DNA of 64,000 nucleotides. Source: Oscheius sp. JU75 (lineage: Eukaryota; Nematoda; Chromadorea; Rhabditida; Rhabditidae). Positions 52,831 to 64,000 of the stretch are shown here, piece after piece. A model generated the notes under the pieces. It ran no database searches. It was not told the DNA's origin and saw nothing but the letters and a program-made list of their open reading frames with translations. Both the position numbers and the translations under genes were made by a program. The first letter of the stretch is position 1. Every line of letters begins with the position of its first letter. The DNA is taken from positions 7,626,001 through 7,690,000 of the forward strand of contig JASJZC010000005.1 in NCBI GenBank assembly GCA_037178855.1. The letters are read 5' to 3'.

Positions 52831-54115
52831 ATGAACCCGTATCTTGTATTCTACTGTGTGAATGTTGTTGTTTCAACTATTCTCTCTTTCACTACATTTT
52901 ATTTGATCATCAAAAAGTCACGCTACGAAATGAAACGATTCCGCTGGGTTTTGTTAAACATCCAAGTGAGCAATTTAATCACTCTCTTACGTCCAAATTA
53001 GATTTCAGCTTACGTACAGACCATGTTTTGGAGTGTATTCTTAGCTCCGAGTTTGGAGACACATCCTATTATCATGCTGACACCATTAGGTCTGGCCAAA
53101 CGCCTAGAAATACCTGGCCATATTCCTATTGTAAGTTTAATTTGGCTTTAAAAACTTGATTGGTTCCAGGCCATTGGAATTGTGTTGCATGGCTGCATTG
53201 ATGGTAGCATGGCCCTTGCACTCTTTTTGAGATATTGGATGCTGCTGGCACTTATCAAAATAAGAATTCACTGGATCTGGTTTCTCATACTGCCGCTAAT
53301 GCAGTATATTGTTGGCGGTGGAGGCTGTGGAATATGTTCCCTTTACAGTTTCTTGAGTTATGATGAAACAAGGGAGCTTTTCTATCAGGTACAACTTGTG
53401 AAAAAGGAAATTGTGAGCTTTGTGCAATCATCTTCCTCAGTGAACATGGATGTGTAGACAGGATTAGTATTTTTTTATGCTTAGGATCGAACTTGCAGAA
53501 GACACCAAATGGAACTTTTCCAAACGGCTCCATTACATTCGGTGGACCTGGCACGTTTTCATGGGCATGTATTCTGATATTTGCCATCTGTGCGGGCACT
53601 TTTTTCATTTCTTTCATCATTACTCATTCCAATATCATTTTGAAAAAAAGCGTAACAAGCAGAAGAATGAAGAACATTCACAATTCCGCCATGAAGAGTC
53701 TTATCTTTCAGGTTTTTGTTAGTTTGATAGAAAAAGATTTTCGTTTTTAAGCTTACAGCGTCATTTTCTTGTAGTTTAGTACCTATGGCTGTCTTCACTC
53801 TACAGCTTTTGCTTGGGCCTGAACAAGTTGACCAGTGGAAGTATCTAAACTGGGTAGTTCCAATCTGCTTGCCTTACTTTTCAATGAAAGCTGTCAACTG
53901 TTCATTGGCTTGTATTTTGACCACTAAACCTTACAGGTGAATGAAGAGTGAACATCCTTAAAGTTTTTAGAAACTTCTTGCTGGACGTTTTCCATCTTCG
54001 AAAAGAAAATCCCAAAACTATCCAGAACTCATTTGCATTCTCCAACCAGCGATCAAGAGCAAGACCATCTTCAGTTCGAAGCAATCATATCAATCCTATC
54101 TCACCTAGATTTTGA
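52831..54115 (+). CDS. srh/sri-type 7TM chemoreceptor with a possible 1-nt frame problem
   Basis: Exons 52831-52965, 53002-53130, 53170-53388, 53499-53711, 53775-53936 and 53971-54115. TM1 is YCVNVVVSTILSFTTFYLII, followed by SRYEMKRFRWVLLNIQ (Srh/Sri-type MK..rW..LN). FWSVFLAPSLETHPIIMLTP covers TM2, FLRYWMLLAL ends TM3, then RRMKNIHNSAMKSLIFQ should run directly into LVPMAVFTLQLLLGPEQ of TM6. The donor at 53712 is phase 0 but the only acceptor (TTGTAG, ending 53774) leaves one extra T before LVPMAV, so the model is out of phase by one. This could be a frameshift mutation, a base error, or a junction I misread. The tail after TM7 is intact. Confidence 0.65.
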
Positions 54116-54634
54116 ATTAATAATGCTTACTATGGAGATTCAGTGGAAAATCTGTTGCATCTAGAAAGTGTCCTAAACGTTCGACTGCTAACAAGGAAAG
54201 AATTTGCACGGTACTTCACATTAAAAAAATTGAACTTCACGGCGGAAATCAGCAAAAAATCAGGATCCTAGAGTTATCCCTAATATCGCTGTGTTATCAC
54301 TTTTATTTTGTCCTCGTCGGTTAGTCTTTGTTTGTTACCATGAACCCTACAACCGTTATCAACAAGTTTTGGAGCTGTGAACTCTAGGATTCCAGTTCAC
54401 AACCGCTGAAATCTATGATAGCTACATGTATTTCTGAGCAATCTTCTCATCATTATACTTCAAAGCGTAAATTTTCAAAAAGAATAGAAAACAAGTGAAC
54501 AATTATCAATACCCGAATATTCATTTTCGTCTATCTACAAATAAGTGATAAGTGAAAAATGGCTAAGTGATTCACCGATTATCATTCAATTTACAAGCAA
54601 TGTGAAAAGAATGTTTGTGGTACAAAGTTCAGAT
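54116..54634. other. Intergenic region, nothing supported
   Basis: Convergent 3' ends. A weak inverted similarity around CTAGAGTTA and GAACTCTAGG (about 54265-54395) is the only structure seen. Confidence 0.35.
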
Positions 54635-56591
54635 TTAGTCAAGTGTGTAGGTGAGAAGAGCATCTTCCGGACGAATCTCCAGCAGCACCTCGGTACCCGA
54701 ATTGAAAGGAATCTTCGTGGCTCCGTCAAGGACAAGATATCCCTTAGTACATTTGGACCGCAGGTGCATTTTCTGTGCAAATCCTCTGATAGGCATTCTC
54801 TCGAAAGTTCTGTTGAAAATGGGCTCGCGGATCGAGTATGCAAAACCTGAAAGTTTCGAGTATGCAAACTAAGCAAAAATACTTACTTGGATGCTCTGGT
54901 TCAAAGGGGATTTGATCGTTAATCTTCTGGGCGATCTCTGAAGACAGCTCACGAAGTTGGCGAGCGTCTACGGATAAGCCCATGCTGTTCATGGTCTCGA
55001 GGATAGCCAGCACGTTTAAGTCTTCTACGCGATTCATTCCAAGGTACCAGCTGGTGCTGCCAGTCCCAGTCGAAACGATGAGACCCGATGATTTCTGTTT
55101 CTTCATGGGAGTATTGTCAACAGATATCTCGTAGGTTGAAACCTGAAATTTGAATTTTAGTTTACACTTTCAAAGAAAACTGGTCTGACAATGTATTAAT
55201 CTGATCAGTATATAATGAAACGATTCAATAAGAAAAATTTGTTGTTCACATGTAAACGAATTTGTGCTCAAAATATGTGCACTCGACTTCTTTGGTTACA
55301 CCGTATTGTGCCCTGTGCTCACAAAGCCAGAGATCACCTGCGTCATTCAGTGTTGCGCACCTCACGATTTTTGCTAAGTCCTGTTTCTCCCCCAATAAAT
55401 ACTTAAGCAAACTCACTCTGGCTGCTTCATCTTCACCAATAAAGACCTCGTTCAAGGCTAGATTGGACTTTCCACGTTCAAGTTTCTTGTTCAGCAGAGT
55501 AGCACGAAGTCTTGAGCGCTGAGTAATTCTCAGATTGCCGGATAAGAGGCGTTCGATGAGATCAGAAGGGGGATTCTTGCCTCCGATACAGAGATGACCC
55601 TCGGACCTGAAAATGCTACAGTTGGTCTATCATCTTCTCCCTTCCGTATCATTATCTCGTTTTTCGTCTCTCAACTCACCCAATCGGATCCGTATTGATT
55701 CCAATCACTGGTTTCTTGTTATTAGCCACTGCAGCAGCTGCTGCCAAAAACGTGCCGTCACCACCTGCAGAGATCACGATGTCTGCCCAATCGAGGAGGC
55801 CGGCCAATTCGTTGCGGAAGACACATCGTACAGCGATTCCCTTTTGTCTGTAAATTCACAGAATATGAAAATATGTCCCAACAAGACGGTCAGTTGCCCA
55901 CTAAACAATGGACCGATTTACAACAAGAAATCTTCTATTGTTCAGTGACCAGAAGAAGGAAACGTACTTTAGACGTGTGGCAATTTCACGAACGGCGGCC
56001 TTCTGTTTCGCATCGTTCTTCTTGATCTTGTCGATGTCCTCGCCACGTGCTCGAAGTAAAGCAAAAAGTTCGGCATCGGTTTTGCGAGGGTTCTTTTCTT
56101 TTTCGTATTCCCATTTTGTAGATTTCTGGAGAACCACGGCGGTGCGGAAGATCTGAAAAAAATTAGAACGTTAGGAGTTAGCGGAAATCAAAAGTTGATA
56201 ATGGATTCTTACTAAAACTCTCGCGAACGTCTAGCATACTTATGTTTTATTTCCTCTCCTAACTTGTTGGGCACATGGCCTCACTTTTTACAATAGAATT
56301 CTACCGAAAAAGTCTACATAAAAAATGTTCAAAGCAGCCCAACTAGAGTCGGGCCTGTGATGTTTAAAAATAAGGAGATTCTTGGAACATTTGAGAAACG
56401 CGTGTCGTCGGTACAACAACCCTATCTGTCAACGAAAAGCGTCGAACTGGCCGCGTTGGCGCTCGTTTTCCCACTGGTTAATGCCTGGGAACATTCATTG
56501 AAAGTATACTTACCTTCGGGAGAGTTGCCGGTCCAGGCTCGTCGGGCTCCAAAGAGCAAATGATAGCTGGTTGGACAAGGGCTACAGCCAT
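54635..56591 (-). CDS. nadk-2: NAD kinase 2 (mitochondrial-type NADK), 362 aa
   Basis: Six exons on the minus strand: 56591-56514, 56152-55968, 55847-55680, 55606-55417, 55142-54887 and 54846-54635, all in phase. The enzyme phosphorylates NAD to NADP using ATP. Motifs: the GGDGT loop in VISAGGDGTFLAAAAAV, GINTDPIGSEGHLCIGGK, LNEVFIGEDEAAR (the NE..I segment), and SSGLIVSTGTGSTSWYLG, which is the NADK2-type version of the conserved TGSTAY block. A lysine-rich helix (KWEYEKEKNPRKTDAELFAL) near the N-terminus is also typical of NADK2. The start MAVALVQPAIICSLEPDEPG is short for a mitochondrial presequence, so targeting is uncertain and another first exon may exist. Intron 4 is 274 nt. Confidence 0.85.
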
Positions 56592-59072
56592 ATCTGGAAA
56601 AGTTTTATTGGAAAGCGGCGAAAGATTTGTATGAGACGGGATGGTAAAGAAGGAACGAGTGCCAAGATTTCATTATCAGTCTTGCTAGAATGTGCTGGAA
56701 AGATAAAAGAGCGCAAATTTATGATCCATTTTTGGCGATTTCCCAAACATTGTTTTAAAGATAAGCTATTTTGAAAGAAAGGAAGATAATATTAATAATG
56801 ATTTTGCGAGATCGCTCCAAGCAGCTGAAAATGGGCAAGGGGCGGACAGTCGGGCTGGCTGGCCGTCCCCCACCCCGACCAAAGCCCCCACAGCCACCAC
56901 CACGTGAACGCAATGTGCGCTCAATAATTCTTTGAACAAATAATTCTCTTCCGAACTAATTCGGAAACTGACCGTGGTTCTAGAGGAAAAAGGACTAGGA
57001 AATGCGTCAGGGCGGGGACACGAATTCGAAACGGGGTGATGAAATTAGAGACGAGTGCTAACAGGTGGAGCCAAAGATTGTGTTTTGTGTGCTCAGCGAT
57101 GACAATTGGGAGGGAGCACATCCGAGGCGTGGAGAAAACAAATCATATGGCCGTTATATAGTCATAATCGTGACGAAAACAGTACGCAACGGAGAGAGTC
57201 ATCCCCACGAGACAATAAACATTCAATTGATAGAAAGCATCTCACAATGGTCTTGCGTTCAACTGTTTTGTGAATAATTAGCGCTGACGAAACAGTGTAG
57301 AACTTTGAATGCTAACAAGATCAACAATTGGTTGGTTCTCGTAAAGGGCGGAAGAAGTTTGGTAATATGATTGTGCTCTTGACCAGTCAGGTCCAGGTAA
57401 GGTAAGTTTCGGCCCTCTACAATAAGCTTTCTGAATCTTTCGGTTAGAGGAACAAAATGTTTTTACACAATTTTACACTACTGTATGAGAGAAGAAGAAG
57501 TCCCAAAGCCAAAGAAAAGTATCACAAAACGTCCTTCTTACGCTGATCCTACTACATTTGTAAGATGTCGCCTGACCAATGTAAAAGAGTGATAATAACA
57601 GTAAAGAAGTAGCAGTTTTCGAAAGTCGGAACATTTACGATTTTTTCGCACAGAAAAGCTGCGAATATTCATCGTACCGTCATTATTTCTATGCAGACTA
57701 CCGGAGTAACTAATAAGAAGTTTGTTAAGGAATGAAACTCTACTAGCTTTAATGTCGAAAAGAGGGCCTCATTAATTTCCGTCGAAATGCGTAATATTTT
57801 GAAATCGACACATCGCAGGAAAGTTAGAAGCAAACAATTTAGCCAGCTGGAAGATGATTTACAAGTGGACTTTAAACCCAGTCTAGCTCCCAAGAGTCTT
57901 AGCAACGAGTGCCGACATGATGAGAGAACAGCTGGGAATATAGGCTGTGTGAAAGCTGTTGGCTCTTATAGGGAGAGCAGACTCGCAAAGAATGTCTTGT
58001 GCCAGCAAAATAACTCCATTTGTGGACTCTCTTCCTCAGCCCACAAAAAGTAAATATTGTGCTATCGAAGGTGGGAGTTCAAATAACGAGCAAAGAATGT
58101 GGAACACAGATCGCATAAGATTATGTGGGAGCCGAGACAATGAACCGGTCCGACTGATCTGAAAGAACAGCTCGGGAAGAGAGAAAGACAGTTGCAATCC
58201 CGGTGCCTTGACTCATCCAGCTGGTGCACTGTTTGCTGGGTGGATGACACACAGAGCAATGAGTCAAGAGAACATGTCAACAACTAATATTTAGAGGGAG
58301 AGTGAATGGAAAGGAGTCAGAAAATGACTGAAATGACAGTCAGCCTATCTGACCTCGCGTTCATAATTGCGTAATTGAATTGATGTGACGATGACCCTTT
58401 CGAGAAATTTCGCTTAAAAACGTATAGTAGCTGTATCACATTTAGGGGAGTCTATTCGAGGAGGCGATTTGAATAACGCAGTTAATTGAATGCTATTGTG
58501 ACGGATTTAGCAATACCATGTTTTTCAAACATGTGGATGAAGAAGATCAGGCTATTGAATTGTAGAAGATGTAAACAGCGTTATGTCAGGGGCTTACAAA
58601 AACACAGCGTACTGAAGGGAAGAGACGCACAACAACATCAACAAAAGTCAACGTTACTACAAAGAAAAAACGGGATATTGATTTGGGGAGACTTTGTAAT
58701 TTATGGTTACAACATTTTAAGAACTACTATTGCCACCACCAGGTTTTAATGTTCTCCTGATCTTAGACCAGTATAGAGATGGTACTAATATGAGAATGCA
58801 CTTGTATTCCAAGGTTTCAATCCCAGCACTATAATTTCGTAGAGTCCAATAGAAGGGAAAACGATTGGAGTACAGTTAGTATTATGAAGTTTTTGAAAAT
58901 GTCTCCGTAAAGCATCTTCTTCTATAAAAATACAATCTTATGGTAGTTTGAAAATGTCGTGAAGCATGCTAGGTTGTCGCTCATGTGAAGTCTCGCCCCA
59001 TAAGATAACACTTAATGGCTCCATATCACACCTCTAACATTTGATAAGAGCTTTTCTGAACAGAAAATGAGT
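56592..59072. other. 2.5 kb without a supported gene
   Basis: Several open frames of 60-90 codons (for example 57065-57277, 57787-58053 and 58486-58749) lack signal peptides, domains, good splice sites or paralogues. A G/C-rich patch at about 56820-56905 reads as glycine-rich on the minus strand but is not attached to an exon. May hold distal promoter or long 5' sequences of the flanking genes. Confidence 0.35.
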
Positions 59073-60349
59073 TTATTTCGTAGCGTTCCGCATATGAACA
59101 AAAGGATGTGCAACATCCTCATGGTTAATGCTGCCTAGAAGGACGACGATGCACAGGAAGAGCACGAATGCTAGCCAAATGAAAATAAGACAGATCTTCT
59201 TGTGACGAAGAATACAATCGCCGCAGGCCTGAATAACTGCATATTTTAATGTTCAACTTATAGTATACTTTGCTCTTCTGATATGTAAGTGCTGGCAAGC
59301 TGTACCGGTAGATAGAGATGCGCTCAGTGGACAGATGACGCCACTTGACCCGTTGGACTTTCTTGTTTTTCAAGTGATTTTCCAATGTTTTTATGCTGAG
59401 TATTGTCATCTATAAAAGATCTTTCAACTAATTAAAAAGCGTCAAACCTTGTCAGAACCAACATCCTTGATCCAGATAAAATATTGGTTGTCAACTGGGG
59501 GTGTGTGTTCAAGATATTTTCGCAGCTGACCTTTATGTCTTTCTGACAATGCTGAGATGAAATTATCAGCTTCGGCACCAACAGGTTGCTCGATTGTCTG
59601 AAACAAAACTTTCTAAGACTTGAAATAAAAGTAACGTGTCCTTTTAGAGCTTTACGTAATGGACTTTTATTCACTCGCTGTGGATTTTGTGGTACTAGCA
59701 CATCTGTGGTTTTGTGCCAGCTCATTTTGTATGTCTGGTCTGTAAGTACGACTTTCGCACATGTTTCTACGTTGTCTTGCCATCTGCACGTCAGCTAGAA
59801 TGGCCGAAAAAAATGATTGTGGTGTAAGGTAGCTTTCGAAAGCGCGGGTGCGATGGTTCCGCTTCAGCCCTCGAACAGTCATCCGAAGCTCAATGGATGG
59901 CAAAAACCGAAAACTCGGTTAATAGTAAAACTACGGACTGAAAATTATTCTAACTTACCACATTCGAACTTGACGGGTTTTCTCCATATATTGAAAAGAT
60001 CGGAGCAATATTGTCTGCCTGTTCATTGAGCGATATTTGACTCCCCTGGTCCGCATTCAATGACGCGTATCCGAAAGTTATTGCCTTCTTGCTGCTACTC
60101 GTATGTGTAGGCATGCTACTCCTTTCCCTAGAAACGTATTCTTTGATTTGAATCTCCGACACGGAAGTTCTTTGCAATAGCCTTTTCAGGATCTCTTCAG
60201 ACTGACCGAAAGCTCTCATAGGGCCGGACGACGACTCTCTTCTCCGGGAATTGGCGCGGAACGCTGAACCTCTTATCTTTCAGAGCCGACGGAGGCAGAG
60301 AAGGCGGTTTCTCATCTTCTGACTTGATCGATTCCTCTATTGTCTGCAT
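59073..60349 (-). CDS. Single-pass membrane protein of unknown function, 321 aa
   Basis: Six exons on the minus strand: 60349-60270, 60238-59959, 59794-59636, 59597-59448, 59409-59269 and 59228-59073, all in phase. A TTTTCAG directly before the ATG (only one nt between) looks like a trans-splice acceptor and fixes the start. The N-terminal half is hydrophilic and acidic/serine-rich (MQTIEESIKSEDEKPPSLPP). The middle has LTCRWQDNVETCAKVVLTDQ and FIWIKDVGSDK, and KKICLIFIWLAFVLFLCIVV near the C-terminus is a membrane anchor preceded by CGDCILRHK and followed by about 25 lumenal or outer residues. Orientation would be tail-anchored or type II-like. I recognise no named domain. The first intron is only 31 nt. 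Confidence 0.65.
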
Positions 60350-63300
60350 ACTGAAAAGTTTAGAAATGAGCGGAAAAAAAGTGAAACAGAGAAGAATGAG
60401 AGATTTGTTTTTGGTTCCCTTGAGAGAGCCAGAAGCGATCGGATTACCGCCGTGTGAACCACATGCTCAACTCGATTTAGAACATTCATCTTGACAAAAA
60501 GTTTCAGAACGTGGTCATTAAACCTCAAAAAAAACCGACCGAGGCTACTTTTTGAGAACCGCGAGACATATACGTGCAAAATAAAAACAAATGTACTGTA
60601 AGGTCAATGGTCAAAGTCTGGGCTGTTTTATGCGTCATGTTATGGCTCTGAAAAACAAGTGATCGTTACCACGTAACTTTGAACAGTCTGAAGTCAAATA
60701 TCGTTAAGTTTTTCTCAATGTCAAAGAATTCATGTTAGTTTGCAATTAGAGATGTTTATGAACAAACAAGTAATGGTCTTGTCACGAACATCATGTCAAC
60801 AAAAAAAATCTTGCTAGTTAGAGAAATGGGCGCGGTTGACCCTTTGGTCGAATGTACGATGCTGATAAAAGCGAGGACTGAAAATATGCTTTGTTTTGTC
60901 TTGTGATATTGAACAATTTACGGCGTTCCGAAATAAAACATTGTTCAGATAGAAAGGTATTGTTTCAAAATTGAATTTTGAACATCAGAAGAAAGTGTAA
61001 CTTTTTTCAACGGGGTAGTTGGTAGATGGGTCAGGAATGAAAATCAGTTTCAAGCGTTTGACGTCACGGAACACACTAACCTATAGAAACGCAACTGACT
61101 TTGTGCGGAATAAAGCCATGGTTAACTTTTCTCCCGCTAATCAAGTTGAAGACTGACGACGCGTTACTGAGATTGTTATGACTAGCCTCCTACACGATAA
61201 CATGTGATTTTAGCACGAAAAAGACGACTGATTAACGGTACGAAAACGCGTGGCAAACAACGTTTTCATTCATTCTCAATAGTTATTCATTAGCATGTGC
61301 CATCCTTTTTGCTAAAAACGCATTGACACCAGACCACACAAAAACGAGCGGAAGGGAGATGAACCAACTGAACATTTGACTTCAGTAACCACTAATTGGC
61401 TAAAATTTTCAGCAGGAAAAATGGAAACGTTGTGACTTTCAAGTGTCTTTTAAAAAGAACATGACGATCAAACGGACGCCATAAAGTGAGGGAAACAGGT
61501 GCTCTGAGGCTATTTTGCCATAAAAGGCGTAGGTTGCCGTCGGCCGAGAAAGAGCCTAGACGTCGGGGGCATCTTTGGTACAAGTGGTTCGGAGAAGTCA
61601 TTACATGAAGAAGTGTTCGGCTAGTAAGTTTTGACAGTAAAAGTTCTGATGAGAGATGTCGAAACCAAGGATAGGTCGAGTCTTTCAACACATGAAGTGA
61701 GTGGAAAGCAACGGTAGGAAACATAAAACTTTGAAAAGAACGTGACAGGGATCTTTCGTAAACTGAAAAAAAAGCAATAACTCGGCTTTGCCGCCTGGTC
61801 GGCGGTTTTATTGAGCAAGGAACAAAAACTCTCCAAGGAGCGGAAGCAATAAATTTCTTTTTGCAATTGCAATCAAAACAGTAACTTGTCAACTCAAAAA
61901 AGTTTCTTCTTGCATTAGCTTGACTTAATCAAAGTGTTCAAAAGATCAGGAAAGTTCACTGTCGGCACTAATTTTGTAACTTTAACAGTCTTGATTTGTT
62001 TTGTCAACTCTAATCTAGGATAATACATGACAGGAAAGTCCACAAATATTGTCAAGTGTAGAGGTTAGAGTTGATTTGTGACGCAGACGCCTCTTGCAAA
62101 TTGTAAAGGCAGGATAGCAGAACTTGAATTTGGAATGCTCTAGAGAGTTCGGACATCCTCACACCCTTCAACTCCTTGACAAATAAGTGCTATTGTTTTG
62201 CTCAATTGGGGCCATTGTTACTTCCTTCTACTCCGACGCGTTTCATATTCGACACGTTCTTTGAAAATCCAACACGGACCACAAGCCTAGGATGAAAGAT
62301 GAACGTTTACAGCTGTGCGATATAAAAAGCTCTTCTTGGTGTTCCACTGGAATCGGGGTGAGATTAAAGAGGAAAGACTGACAAACCTATAGAGGCCGAC
62401 TGATGGCTGATGAATAATTCACGAAAATGTTCATGAGCCCCTCATCCAACCTCTCTTGGAATAGTGTGTAGCGAGCAACCAAGGATTAACAAATGTGGCA
62501 AAACATGCTTCTGGGAATCGAAAGGAGCTAAATTGAGGCTTTTTTGCGCGATGAGAACTCTGTGGAAATCAGATCCCGCCGATTGAGATCGTAAATTGAG
62601 TAAGGCAGCGCGAGAGCATGACCTCCCCAGCGAAATCCCAAAGAATAGAAATCTTGAGTAAAGATGGCATGGAAAAGCGTTTAAGGATATAAGCATTAGT
62701 TTTGTACGAATCCGTGGAATGTAAAAGTTATATAGGGTGGCAAATGTGTCAAAGATGTGCCGTGTAAAAAGTCGTACACTCTTCTAGTCTGTCGCGATAA
62801 TTGCCTTCAATTAATACTTTCTCAGCGCTTGATGCTTGATAAAGAGACGGTACACAATGTGAATCTTCAGAAGTAATTCTAGAAAAACTAGGCTGTTTGC
62901 CTGCTCTGAATACTCGCTGATGAGCCGCTTCTATGCAGATTTCGGAAGTCAAACTAACTGCTTTTTCAAGAGCAAGAGTTCCGGTAGTCCGAAATAATAC
63001 CGTGAGCAAAATTATAGGAAGAAATTACTGTATTCGTCAACTGGATTAGTTTCCTGTCAATTTATGTTTTTTCAGGATTATATAATTTGGAGTGGAGGTT
63101 GCACAGCCTCTTATTTTTAAAAATGTCTCGAATCGCAAATCTCAAATCAAAACAAAAGTGTTGTAAAAGAGGTTCCTGTCAAAAGTAGTCACATCTAATC
63201 CCTCTTCTACATGTGCCTTTACTCTAATTGAGTGGTGTTTTGGGTGTAAACCCGAGAAGATCGGTTTAAAGTAAAGAGTAAAAAGAAAGCTCAGATTCTG

Positions 63301-64000
63301 GAGATTTAAATCAAGTTCTCATTGATTCGACGAAAACAGAAAAAAAGAGCTGTCTGCCGCATAGGGGGACGAAGACTACTTAGAGCACAGGGGACACCCA
63401 AGGAGCGCTTAGAAAGCTTCCTGAGAATTTCGGGTGAACCACTCGACCTAGAGAGGCTAGACAACAGAGACGAAAATAGCGAAAGCCGAGTGGTTTATGA
63501 GGCTCATTTATAGCAGAGGCAGTGAGAGGGTGGTAATTTGATTTTGCTTCTCTTGCTCTGCGGAATATGCCAAGAAAATTTTATTAAAACGAATCGGTAC
63601 AGTATTTGGATCAAATGGCCATAGTTCTTGTTCGAAATAAAGAAACTAACATTTTAAAGCTTGAGATAGACCGTTTCTTTTTTGCACTTCTCATTAGAAA
63701 TTGAGGGTGAGATTCGCGTGACTAACAATAGGAAGCATTCAGAACAAGACATTTGAGTATTGTTTTTTCTGCAGAATAACAACATAATAAGAACAAGTCA
63801 AGAAACAACCCTTGGTCCAAAAAAGTCGAAAAAGCCTGGTGATGCCAGTTGATTGCGGCCTCTTGAGCAGCAGAAGAGAAAGCCCCTTTTCCACGAGTTC
63901 ATTAGCTATAAGAGCATTCCATGTTTAGCAGATGTTGATTTTAAAAGTTAGAGCTTTTATTTTACTCTTCAGGAAACTATGTTTGTAAGCAGTTTAGGAA
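60350..64000. other. 3.65 kb without a supported gene
   Basis: The longest open frame (61392-61892, minus, 166 codons) shows no domain, signal peptide or splice context and has a composition like its surroundings. Frames at 62442-62696, 62749-63009 (minus) and 63322-63513 (plus) are likewise unsupported. No tRNA-like fold, tandem repeat or terminal repeat stood out. The region may be upstream sequence or intron of a gene beyond the window. Confidence 0.35.

Noticed and set aside
60337-60579. Open frame just upstream of the membrane protein start at 60349
   Set aside because: The TTTTCAG one nt before the ATG at 60349 looks like a trans-splice acceptor, so this is more likely outron sequence.
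61392-61892. 166-codon open frame on the minus strand
   Set aside because: No signal peptide, domain, splice context or paralogue. In 64 kb one or two chance frames of this size are plausible, and no supported gene lies within about 1 kb.

Overview
This window is nuclear DNA from a free-living, rhabditid-type nematode. The evidence is a dense set of small multi-exon genes with very short GT-AG introns (mostly 31-45 nt), T-rich TTTCAG/TTTTAG acceptors and nematode-specific families: 7TM chemoreceptors of the sre, str, srx and srh/sri types, clec-type double C-type-lectin proteins, a ground-like-domain protein, a lips-type lipase and a DUF288 protein. All models below were built by hand from splice signals, reading-frame phase and comparison between paralogues inside the window. 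No database search was possible.

Layout. 1-5 kb: two divergent sre-type receptor genes (one truncated by the window edge) and a str-type receptor. 5.5-8.7 kb: an 18-exon DUF288/STELLO-type Golgi membrane protein, followed by a ground-like-domain secreted protein and a secreted lipase. 11.5-12.9 kb: decayed inverted remnants of a secreted-protein family. 13-17 kb: a complete srx receptor and three short membrane-protein tails. 17.4-21.1 kb: a tandem clec array. 21.4-25.3 kb: srh/sri-type and str-type receptors. 26-32.3 kb: five copies of an unnamed small secreted protein family, called RGDxVYxG here after its C-terminal motif, interleaved with an srx gene and receptor debris; a sixth copy lies at 42 kb. 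33-36 kb: two tandem matrix metalloproteinases and a glycine/tyrosine-rich peptide gene. 36.8-38.3 kb: another receptor. 38.9-41.2 kb: sorbitol-dehydrogenase-type enzyme with a transposon-like insertion in one intron. 42.9-46.4 kb: three ML (MD-2-like lipid-binding) secreted proteins plus a dead copy. 46.6-54.1 kb: another clec, two str-type, one srx and one srh/sri-type receptor. 54.6-60.3 kb: conserved genes (NAD kinase 2 and a single-pass membrane protein). About 2.5 kb before the last gene and the final 3.6 kb hold nothing I can support.

The window has two parts. A few conserved housekeeping genes (DUF288 protein, sorbitol dehydrogenase, NADK2) stand among a rapidly duplicating accessory part of chemoreceptors and secreted proteins (lectins, lipid binders, proteases, small cysteine-rich proteins). 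The accessory genes show fresh duplications, nonsense and frameshift lesions, insertions in introns and changing splice sites. The most unusual signals are: (i) three ancestral intron positions that have lost canonical splice sites, where the leftover sequence is stop-free and a multiple of three, against two GC-AG introns that have GCAAGT donors and lengths not divisible by three; (ii) a TATA-like box at a nearly fixed 34-39 nt before the ATG in nine small secreted-protein genes; (iii) the six-copy secreted RGDxVYxG family.
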